A DNA stretch of 64,000 nucleotides from Bimastos eiseni (Eukaryota > Annelida > Clitellata > Crassiclitellata > Lumbricidae): NCBI GenBank assembly GCA_959347315.1, contig OY365813.1:21613772-21677771 (forward strand), read 5' to 3'. A program made the position numbers and the translations under genes. The notes under the pieces are model-generated. The model was not told the origin of the DNA and did no database searches. It saw nothing but the letters and a program-made list of their open reading frames with translations. Shown piece by piece: positions 12,260-22,000 of this stretch; within the stretch, counting starts at the first letter, position 1; every line of letters starts with the position of its first letter.

Positions 12260-12728
12260 GAGTAATACTAGTAATATTAGTAATAGTACTAATAATATTA
12301 ATAAATAATCACAATAATATTAGTAGAAACAGTATTAATAATTATACTAATAATGACAACGATATTAATGATAATGATAATAATAATAATAGCAATAATA
12401 ATAATAACAGCAATAACAACACAATTACTATGATAACAGTGGGCTTGGGTGTATGATCGCTCAAATTAAATATACTGTCAATGTAATACAAGCATTGTTA
12501 CCGAATTTTTTAGGCAACAGTGCCGAGGAAGGACACGACGCGCAGACGCCGCCTCAAGTGACCTGCGTACACCCGTCCACCAGAAGGGCTCAAAACAGTC
12601 GCATGGTCGTCTTCCCAAGTCAGCCACACGACAGCACCGGGTCGACAGTCGACACCTTCCTCACTCAGGCGGACTACGACCTGGGCAGCCGCGCCGGGTC
12701 CCCTATGCCTCCCATCAACGAACATTAA
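6070..12728 (+). CDS. Shiftless-like antiviral zinc-ribbon protein, paralog B
   Basis: Complete seven-exon gene, 320 codons plus stop: 6070-6120, 8770-8881, 9457-9500, 10101-10247, 10700-10800, 11564-11856, 12514-12728. Every junction is GT-AG and in phase. Residues about 18-54 form a UBA/CUE-like helical module ([27 protein letters not shown]) that aligns with the N-terminal region of vertebrate SHFL. The zinc ribbon starts with Cys102-x2-Cys105 ([11 protein letters not shown]) and continues with TCRRC, the family signature [27 protein letters not shown] and HRCDAPNC. The end is CVHPSTRR and SSGSTV-like [12 protein letters not shown] basic glycine/arginine insert ([14 protein letters not shown]) in exon 6 is absent from paralog C. 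Expected role: cytoplasmic RNA- and ribosome-associated restriction of viral frameshifting, inferred from the vertebrate protein. Regulation may involve the GC-box minisatellite upstream. Confidence 0.85.
6121..8769 (+). other. Paralog B intron 1: A+T-rich, with degenerate TTTAGTTTCAG repeats
   Basis: Holds TTA microsatellite (about 6165-6290), pyrimidine-rich degenerate tandem repeats of TTTTAGTTTCAG type (about 6520-6790 and 7140-7320), an inverted R3 repeat copy (about 7345-7445), T-rich runs near 7920-7980 and a GCGCTATATAAC SINE-like tail near 8525. No exon recognised. Confidence 0.55.
10857..11036 (+). repeat. 19-bp minisatellite
   Basis: About nine near-perfect copies of CCCTAGCTTACTTATCCAA, 57 nt after the exon 5 donor of paralog B. 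Copies are almost identical, so the array is young or homogenised. Confidence 0.95.
11461..11500 (+). repeat. (TA)n microsatellite
   Basis: Short alternating TA tract with ACATATATATG interruptions in paralog B intron 5, followed by GTGTG-rich sequence. Confidence 0.8.
11930..12080 (+). repeat. About 150-bp direct repeat, copy 1 (GATG microsatellite tail)
   Basis: Almost identical to 13494-13640: TAATAAATAAATTGTGTTGG onward through TTGAATTGAATTCAAAAGAC and then the same GATG/GACG irregular tetranucleotides. Copy 1 lies in the last intron of paralog B and copy 2 lies downstream of the gene, so the pair brackets the last exon. Confidence 0.85.
12081..12425 (+). repeat. (TGA)n/(AAT)n microsatellite in last intron of paralog B
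   Basis: GATAATGATGAT then AATAATAAT triplets; translations of it are artefacts. Confidence 0.9.
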
Positions 12729-12788
12729 ATAAGATTAAACTCTGCTTATATTCCCAACATTTAAAACGTTTAGGTCGTAGTAAGCAGG

Positions 12789-12935
12789 GTGTCGTTAAAC
12801 GGAAATAAAACAACGTTATTTCAGTTTAACGACACTGTGATAACGGAGAATGGGAGATCATCAGTATCCCCCTACTCCTTTGTCCTGGCTTTGGACTGGC
12901 ACTGTCAGTGTACTAACAGTGGTCGATCTAAGACA
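12789..12935 (-). repeat. Dispersed repeat family R1, inverted copy downstream of paralog B
   Basis: AGTTTAACGACACTGTGATA, CTACTCCTTTGTCCTGGCTT and GACTGGCACTGTCAGTGTAC match the R1 core in reverse orientation. A partial GTGTCGTTAAACGG word just upstream is in the opposite orientation. AATAAA at 12804 is the first polyadenylation-type signal after the paralog B stop codon. Confidence 0.6.
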
Positions 12936-13490
12936 TTTGTTGATGAGTCATCAGCAAATAAGATCACAGTTAGTGTGATCATTGGAATTCGAGATATCTG
13001 TCACTGACTGTCAGTAACGGATGCCAAAGATCCAAAAGGGAGTTGTTTTAACCGATTAGGCCTACACTTCTCAATTCTTTTGGAAACGATTTTTTCATTC
13101 GAAGCAAGGCTTTAGTTTTGGCCTTTTAAGCTCCCATCGTTTGACGGGTTAAGCCGTTGAAGTCACTAGATATATTATATATTACTCCAACATAATTTGA
13201 TTATATATATACGACACAATCATGATTCCGTCTTCTTGTGAGATTTTTGCATTTATCAGTAAAAACTTTTTATTTTGAAATATTTTGTCCACCTTTTATC
13301 TTTGTTTCTTGGCGCCTTTTATTCCTGTTTTAGTTTTACTTAACATTCGAAAACCATTTCACTCTGCGCTGTTTAGCGAATTTTTAACTTAAGTTGCACT
13401 TAAGTTGCAGTTACCCGTCATGATACATGGGCGACTCTGATAACCGTCGGTTATTTCTTCTGCGTCTACTGTGGAATCGCTTAGCTTCTG
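12936..13490 (+). other. Intergenic spacer, nothing recognised
   Basis: A+T-rich; no gene, repeat or RNA signature recognised. Confidence 0.4.
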
Positions 13491-13493
13491 CAT

Positions 13494-13727
13494 AATAAAT
13501 AAATTGTGTTGGTTGCTTGGGAATATTAAATATTGAATTGAATTCAAAAGACCTGATTGAGTGACAGATAGATGGATGTACGGACGGACTGATGGACGGA
13601 TGGATGGAAAGATGAATGGATGAATGGATAGACAGACAGACAGGTAGACCGATAGATAGACAGATAGATGGATGGATGGATGGACGGACGGACGGATGGA
13701 TAGATAGATAGATAAATAAATAGATAA

Positions 13728-13760
<33 letters not shown>

Positions 13761-13765
13761 TAGAT
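13494..13765 (+). repeat. Direct repeat copy 2 plus (GATA/GACA)n tail
   Basis: Second copy of the 11930-12080 repeat, followed by GATG, GACG, GATA and GACA tetranucleotides. Serine- and isoleucine-rich reading frames on the opposite strand are artefacts. Confidence 0.85.
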
Positions 13766-14925
13766 CGAGACAGCCTGGCAGACGGACTGAGAATATCCAA
13801 TTGAACACACAGGATTTAAGAAATTAAGAACCAAAGAGTTTAGCACAGGTAAATTGAATGAAGGAGAAAGCAGGAGATGATTTTCTTAGTAAATATATAC
13901 CGCACTGAATATAATAATTATTATGTAGTCATAAATTAACTTCGACAAAATAACATTTGTAATCGAAATCGTGAACTCGAAAAGAAGTCTCTGGAAGCCA
14001 AAATAATAATAATAATAATAATTAATAATAACGCAACAACAGAATAATGCTAGAATAATATCATCAGCAGTAATAATTAAACAGCAATAATAAATACATC
14101 GCTATTTAAACACCTCTAGAACGTGTGCTTCGAACTATATAAATACTCGCAGTTTCGCTCAGTCGTTATGCAGAGAATAACTTATGTTAGTGATTTAGTA
14201 ACATTTCGGTCGTAACTAAAAGATTGAATCATAAAGTAAAGCAAATAGAACGAATTCTGCCTTTAAATGAGAGCTATAAATCTGTCGGAAAATGAATTGC
14301 CTGTTTCAATTTAGACGCGTTGCGTTTCCCATACTTCACAGATCGCTCGGATAAGCCGTAAACAGCATATGTCGGAACAAGTTCGTGCTTTGAATCGAGA
14401 TTAATTCGTAGAAGGTTAGCAATAACTATGGTTTACACGCTGTTTATTCAATTCACTGCTTAAATCTTTACTGCTTTACTTGCTCGATCTTTAATATGAT
14501 GATAACAGATTGGCTTGGAAACGTTCAAAGGTTAGGCCTACGACCAAGAAATGATAATCAGATTTAGGCCTAAGGTTAATGTTCTAAAAATAACGCACGA
14601 GACGCGTCAGAGGAATTCCATCCAAAGTCCAGCTGATAATAATATTGGTCTTGCCGTAATGTTTTGACAAAACCGGTAGCTTTTGTTACACGCTTCTTTG
14701 GTTGAGCAAGTGATAAGTAGGTCAAGTGATGACACAATTTGAAAAAAAACATATCTTCGTTGTTCGTTGGTATTAATCAACGGTATTAATTAGGTTTACA
14801 AAGATTTTACGTGAACAGTCTTTTTCTCTTTCCTGTGACGATCTTGGCGCTTGCAGGTAAGCTATGCTTTCAACTTACTCCAAAAAATGTACCTAATCCC
14901 AATGTTCATTGTATTAATGAAAAGC
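13766..14925 (+). other. Intergenic spacer, nothing recognised
   Basis: A+T-rich with small AAT runs near 14002; no supported feature. Confidence 0.4.
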
Positions 14926-14929
14926 CAAG

Positions 14930-15205
14930 GACCTATTATGCACAGGACTGGAAAGTCCCTATGTAACCCCGCGTCACGACTCACGAGTTATTGGGCGGTA
15001 ACACGTAGCAAGACATTTTCAAATCTTGTATACATTACAAACCGATTCGTTAATTCTCATTATTCAAGACAAGTTGACGAGTAACTATGTCAACAAAATG
15101 AAATACGGGCCTTTGTAATTTATAAACATCATATTTTCAATTACAAGCAAAAATTGTGATTCCACCGACATCTATCTCAAAGAGTGAAACGTGTACACTG
15201 ATTTT
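14930..15205 (+). repeat. About 270-bp dispersed repeat (R7), copy 1
   Basis: Matches 61455-61730 in the same orientation: GTAAAGTCCCTATGTAAC-type start, TTGACGAGTAACTATGTCA, AACATCATATTTTCAATTA and AGAGTGAAA.CGTACAC in the same order. It ends about 190 bp before the paralog C start codon. Confidence 0.65.
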
Positions 15206-15390
15206 GACGAGTTACCATTCCTTTGCGAAAAGCTATGCATTGGCCTGTCTGTCGGCAAATCGTTAAACTAACCATTATCATAATCGATGTCGTCATCATC
15301 ATCATTGACTTCTACGCATAATTTTCACCTCGTGACGCCTAGTAAGTTCCAACCTGCGCTATTTTTCTTAAGCAGACGGACGGTGATCGA

Positions 15391-15405
15391 TGACGTCATG
15401 GCTGC
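15391..15405 (+). promoter_or_regulatory. CRE palindrome TGACGTCA overlapping the paralog C start codon
   Basis: TGACGTCA at 15391-15398 shares its final A with the ATG (15398-15400). Paralog B keeps ACGTCATGGCT.CCGCAGG in the same register, so the block is conserved between duplicates. Part of that conservation is coding. Confidence 0.45.
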
Positions 15406-15972
15406 CGCAGGTTCAGACAATCAGGCGAGAAATCAGATGCACGAGGTAAGCATGTCACAGGTTCGGTTCTTATGTGATCAGGAGGAGAGTCAGAAGAATA
15501 CTCGAAGAATGGATGATGGCAGAGTTAAGGGCACGTGCGCATAGAATGCATGTATACGTGTGTAATACTCTATGTAGGCATGATACACCATAGACATATG
15601 GTGTATCATTCATTCTGTGCTGTAAATGCGCCAAGCACATTTCTGTCGACGGCAACGGCCACTGTTGTCAAAAGCTGTCGTTAAACTCTGGATCCATTCA
15701 TTCTGAACATTTATATAGCGCTCCTTCAAGAATGTAGCAGGAAGCACTACCAACCCAGCCATGACAAAAGAAAACAGGACTATCACTGTAGCTCTGTATC
15801 TTATATGTACGTATGTATGACATTGTATGAAAGTATGTATGAACGTTTGTAGGTTTGTTGGAATGTGTATATGTATGTACATGTATGTATGTGTGTGTGC
15901 GTGCGTGCATGCATGTATGTATGCATGTATTGTATGCAGATATATATGTATGTATGTATGTATTGTATGTAG

Positions 15973-16007
<35 letters not shown>

Positions 16008-16037
16008 TGTATGCATGCATGCATGCATGTATGTATG

Positions 16038-16068
<31 letters not shown>

Positions 16069-19000
16069 GTATGCATGTATGTATGTATGTATGAATGTAT
16101 GTATGTATGTATGTATGAATGTATGTATGTATGTATGTATGCATGTATGTATGTATGTATGTATGTATGTATGTATGCATGTATGCATGTATGCCCGTCT
16201 CTATTTATGCATTGTTCGCCTTCTTCTAAATCAATGACTTTCTATGAGATTCTGAGTTGCTTCAATGTCATCTTCAGTTGGAAAGATTCCGTGAGTTGTT
16301 CGGAGGTCGTTTCAGCAATCAGGAGGCTGCAGGGCTCTTGGAACGATTCGGAGGAGATGCTATCGAGGCTGTTAACTTTGTCTTGAACGGTTAGCACCAG
16401 GAGCAAATCTCACTGATTTTCGGAAAAAATTATTTTAAAGTAACTTACTTAGAAAAATGTACCTTAAAATGTATTTTAAAAATATGGTGTCTTTTAAAAA
16501 ATGAGAACTGTGATCTTGATAGATTTTATTCCTCTGTATCGTCGGGTCATGTTATTTCGATAGTAAGGCAATTATAAGGTATGCTAAAGGTAAGTAATAA
16601 GATAAGAAACAAGTAATTTTTGAAATAATACACAGTAAGGCAAAGGTAAGTTACATGGTAAATCACAGGTAAATTCGTTCATGAAAAAATCAATGGAGAT
16701 AGGGGCCTAATTGTATCGTTTGGTATAAATGTTTCCTGTCGATAAATCTGTTGAATGTTTTGCAGCTGAGCCGCGGGAACTGCGAGAGATCATTGAAGAC
16801 GAACAAGCAGGATGGGTTAGGAAATAGGAATTAATATGTTTGTTACTAGCACTTCATTATAATTGCTCTTATGTCAAAGTCTTATTTATTTCCTCTATAG
16901 GCCAAAATAGAAACGTAGCAGAAAGATTTAAAATTTCAGTTTTCAGAGCTCTTTTAATCTGGGATAGGACCACTGTAAACTGAACATAGTTGCTCACTTA
17001 GCTGCTCACTTAATTGCCAACTCGATTGTTCATTTAACTGCTCACAGGATTGCAGAATCGATTGCTCACTTAAATGATAACATTATTGCTCAATGAATTG
17101 CTCACTCGACTGCTCACTGTATTGCTCAACAGAAATTCCTTCCTAGCTGACGAGCAACACGATCATCCTCAACCATACAATTTCGCTTGCAATAACCTGA
17201 TATAATCTCATCACTCAAACCATTCAAAAAGCCTTCCACTTCTTCACTCAAATTCCTATAGTTCTGGAAAACTCTTTTCAGCAACTCGTGGAGAGGTCTA
17301 ATCGCGTGAGGGCCGATCAGTCGATTCTAACCCAGGTCAGACGGGGTCAGATTGAAACAGCCGGCCGCCTCTTTGCCTGCCAACCATGTGACAACGTCTG
17401 GTGGAAGAGGATTCCAACACGCAAAGCGGTATGTCTCACTCCGTGAAACCCAAACCAGTTTCAGTTTCTAATCCCGTGAACTAATCAGATGATAAATTAC
17501 GGTCATGATCATGTTGCATTGCATCGATTTGAAGACGGTCACTAGGCCTAAATTATCCACATTCTATGAGTCACGTTAGCGGATTGATCAAGAGCGCTCG
17601 CCTTAGACACCCTTGAAATGTTGACTGGTGTTTACCATTTATTTGATAACGCATTCATAACAAGGTAAGCGTACTTTTTGTTGGTGCTATAAATAGTGGT
17701 CTCATCTTAACAAAGCGGATTTTGCAGACAATAAAAAGTTCGTCTCCATCGCAATCTGGCAGTGCTAGTCCCTAACCCCGATAATAGGAGAGGGATGAGA
17801 CTAATGATCTTTGTTATAATCAGAGTCTCTAAACTGAAACTACAACATGGCATCGTCACTGCTTGCACTCATGGAAGTGCCATTTCCAAGCCTGGATAAA
17901 CAGAGGGCGACGCTAATGATCTTTGTTGTCATACAGAGCATACTAATAGTGAAGCAACTTCTACCGTAGGATGGGACGCGATATGTAATTAATAAAGTAT
18001 TCTAATTAATTTTAATTAGTCAATCCGCCATTCATCCTATAGTCTGCAGGGCACGCCTTAAACACCTTTGAAACGTTGCCATTTGCTTTAATATAAAATA
18101 ACGCAACACCAGACAGTTGGTGGCTGTCGTGACTAATTGTGGTCGATAAACTTTATACAACTGCTTGCCATCTTGCAATGCCAGTCCCAAGCCGTGGGGA
18201 AGGAGGAGGTCGACGCCAATGATCAATGTTTTCGCACAGCGTCGTTAAACTGAAAATACTATCACTACCACATAGTAGTCGGATGAACTCCGCCAATAAT
18301 GGTAATCTGGCAGTGCCAGTCCCAAGCCTCGACAAAGAAGGAAGGTGTCGATAATGAACATGATAGTTGCTATCAAGCAGTGTCGTTAAACTGAAATTTG
18401 CGTGCGTAATCGAATCTCAGCGTAAACTTTATTGCATATTCAGCTGCAGGGACTATGTTTTTGGGCATGGCATGAGTGACTTACTCGTTACTGCAAATAA
18501 TTGCAGTTGGTTATTACGTGTTTATGTAGCGCTAGAGTGACTCGTCATACAAGCACGAACACACATAGACACGCGCGCACACTCTCCTACGAACACAACT
18601 ACACTGGCTTTCTTTCACTGTGCGTATCATATGGTTCCTGGACAATTCGGCGCGCGGACAATTTGGCGCCGGATGAGTTTGTAAGTGTATTTTGACCTAA
18701 TTTCGGTATGTAGCAACTGGCATTTTTAAAATATTCAGAATGGAAGCGAAATAATATTCTCCATTATTATCAACCACATGTCTGGTTATTATAGAGACTG
18801 GTGAAGACAACAGCCCTAAAATACTTACTTTGAGTAATTGCGATTAAAGAGTACAGCAGCATTAAAACATGGATTTATCAGCTTCTTGTAAACCGAAATC
18901 TATGTAATTTGTAATATTCTTTAGTTTTCTCTACTGTGCAGGACTACGCTAGTTAGAAGGTGACACGGTCCCTATGTGTTGACTACGACTCTACAATAAC

Positions 19001-22000
19001 CTAACATGTGCTGGATAATATGAAGAATAATATTTTGCTCCCATTCTGAATATTTTAAAAATGTCAGTTACTAGAAACCGATATCTGGTCTAAATACACT
19101 TACAGACTCATCCGGCGCCGAAATGTCCGACGCCGAATTGTCCCGGCGCAGAACTGTCCGGCGCCGAATTATCCGGTCACCGTATCATATATATATATTT
19201 ATATATTAAGTTATAGAAACTGCTCTCTGACGACCGACTCCGACGCCGAATCCGCAATTTAATAATAACAAGCGGAAGTTTATAATTCTATTTAGCCGTC
19301 GTCAGTTTACACTCAAATAACATAATTAATTAAGGGACCGTTCCAGACGTTTATATATTATTCCAAAATAATGTTCTAGTCCTTAAGTGATCCTATGTAC
19401 CTGGGGCAAAATTTTATAAAAATTAAATAATTAATTCTCAGACAATAATATTTTAGAATTGTTCTCAAAATTTAAAAATATCATTAGGTACAACCAACGA
19501 CCTACAACTACCATAAAGTCTATGATAGAGGCCTAGTCTACTATAATTGCAGTTTTCTTAATTCAGTATGATATGATGCTATAAATTTCGGTTCCTCCCC
19601 GTTTGACCGATTCCAGCTTGACCGAAAACCACAAAAAGGCCATATAGTTTGGGGGAAAATAAACATAACCTGGGTTATCCTAAATATGATAAAGTTCACC
19701 CCTCTAACCCTAATTTTGATCGAGCATGTGTGTTTCTGTCAAACGAGATTAGGTCAAACGGGAGGACACCATTATTTCATTAGCAATTGAATATATTAGT
19801 CTTAGTAGACTAGTTTTGGCAAATACCTCAAGATTTCGCCAACGGTAGCGCTAAAGCAGAATGATCCTTGTCTCAAACGTGTTACATCTTACCGCCGTTC
19901 CACAATGAGCGAGGAAAGGTTGTCCAGCTTAGCTTTGATTACGATCGAAAGACAATTTGCTACTGAGGCGGATTTTAACAAAGTAATTGATCATTTTGCT
20001 AGAATGAAGCTTAGGCGAAAACTGCGGTTATTGATTTACTAATTTTGTCTAGAATACAGAATGGCGTTATTCATAAGAATTGGTACATGATTGAGAGTGT
20101 GTGGCACGGTGGGCGATTTGTTAGAGCGGTCGGCCCGTAACGCTCAGTGTGCGCTGAGTGGTCGGGTTCGACCTTCGTCCGAAGCGTCACTGTATAATTA
20201 AGGACCTTGAGCAAGTCCTTCGCGCACAATCGCTCTGCATTACAGCTGCAATTGCGCCGTCGAGGCGTGTGCACTTCTGAGCAAAAAATGTTGGGAAAAG
20301 AGCGATATCAAATTTCAGAATAAATGACACCTTATTAAATATTATTTGCTTTCAATTCGACTGTACTCTATAATTTTAGTACAATGTACAATATAAAACT
20401 TCATAACAGGTATTTACTGATGTTACGAATTTCATCATTTCAAAAAATGACTTTATAATGATTTCATTTGATATTGAAAAAAGTTAGCGCCTTTCTAATG
20501 TGCTTGCCACTCCCCTACGCTAAAACCTGACTTCGCCACTGTGCGTCTTTCCATAGACCAGCTATGCCGTTCTCCCAGATATATCTCTGACTATTTCCGA
20601 AGGCCGTTTTCTGCATCTCGTCTTATTCCTTGCGCTCTGTTGATCGCCTTGATCCTTTTGTTCCTAGGACCACCCCTTGCTGCTCACGATACAGTGAGCA
20701 ACTGAGCACATACTCCACCAATCAGTTTTGCTCTTAGAGCGGTGCAATAACATTTCTCGATCATAACAGTCAATGCGATTGAATTTTGGCTGTCAACCAA
20801 TCAATTGAACTTGATATAGCTACAAACTAGTCTTCAAGAAATATAATAAGAGGCACCCTCAGTCAAATCTTGATCAAAGGGGACAGATTTCACAGTACAA
20901 TAGAGATGGATTAGATGATTAATTGTTACATAACTTATACGTCAATTAAAAGCTGTAATAAATTAATCACTGTCGTGCATATCTGTAGGATGAAAGTTCT
21001 TGTGACTGTGCTGAGTTTGAACGGCAGCGAGTTTTTTGAGCTCTATACAAACTGTTGACAGATGTTTACTCATTTTCTGTTCTTTTCAGGTATCGAAGTG
21101 CAATAAATGTCGACACAAGAAAGACGCTGTGCCGAGAAACAAAGAATGGGGATGGGCCCTCTTCAAATGTGAACACTGCAGCCATTCGTTTGGGTTTGTC
21201 AATTCACAGTATTTCCCATTGTATTTGAGCGCTCGTGTTAAACACCGTTAAAACGTTGTAGCCATAGCTATATAGGGCTGTAACGCGATACGATATTATA
21301 CTCTCTAATGCTTCGGCTCAGTCGATGCATCACTCTTGCCATTGGCGAGAGCACTTGTCTCTATAACGCTGAATATTGTATAAGGATGCACTGCGACGCG
21401 TAGTTAATTCTCCAATTTCAGCGTTGGGCTTAGTCAATCTACCATTCTGCCTTTAAAACGCTCTCAGCAAATGCTATAAGATGGGACGCGATACACAGTT
21501 AACTCGTCTAAACTCATTTAAGTTGAGTCCATTCAGTAGGCCCTATTATTCCAATTATTGGTTATACGCCTCTAAACACTGTCAGCAGTTGCTGTATATG
21601 GATGGGAAGCGATAAGCAATTAAGTCTCTCAAGACAGTTAAATTTAACTTCTTCACTGCTTGAAGTTCAGCAATGACAGTCCTAAGCCTGGAAAATGAGG
21701 AGGGCGGCGCCAAGTATCTATGTTAGTACACAGTGTCGTTAAACTGCAACTACCATCAAAAATTAAGTCGTGTAATCTGATTTAGGTTTACTACATTTAC
21801 TCTTATTCCAATTGGTTATTGCGCTTGTCTTAGACATGTTCAAAACGCTGTCTGCCGGGGCTATATAAAGGTGTAACGGGGTACACAATTACATTCTTCC
21901 AATTTCAGGGCTTAATCAATTTATCATTCTTGTTAGCGCACTAGCCTTTGACACCACTACGACGCTGTGAGCTGTTGTTATATAGGATGGAACTCGAAGA

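Noticed and set aside
13200..13212. Promoter TATA boxes in A+T-rich spacers
   Set aside because: TATATA words are frequent in this composition and no gene start lies at a suitable distance.
15610..16386. His/Thr/Tyr/Ile and Tyr/Val/Cys/Met frames
   Set aside because: (TATG)n microsatellite in a Shiftless intron; same pattern at 53750-54466.
20098..20180. A functional tRNA gene
   Set aside because: Box A- and B-like words are present but the sequence continues into a repeated non-tRNA body found elsewhere, so it is a SINE.
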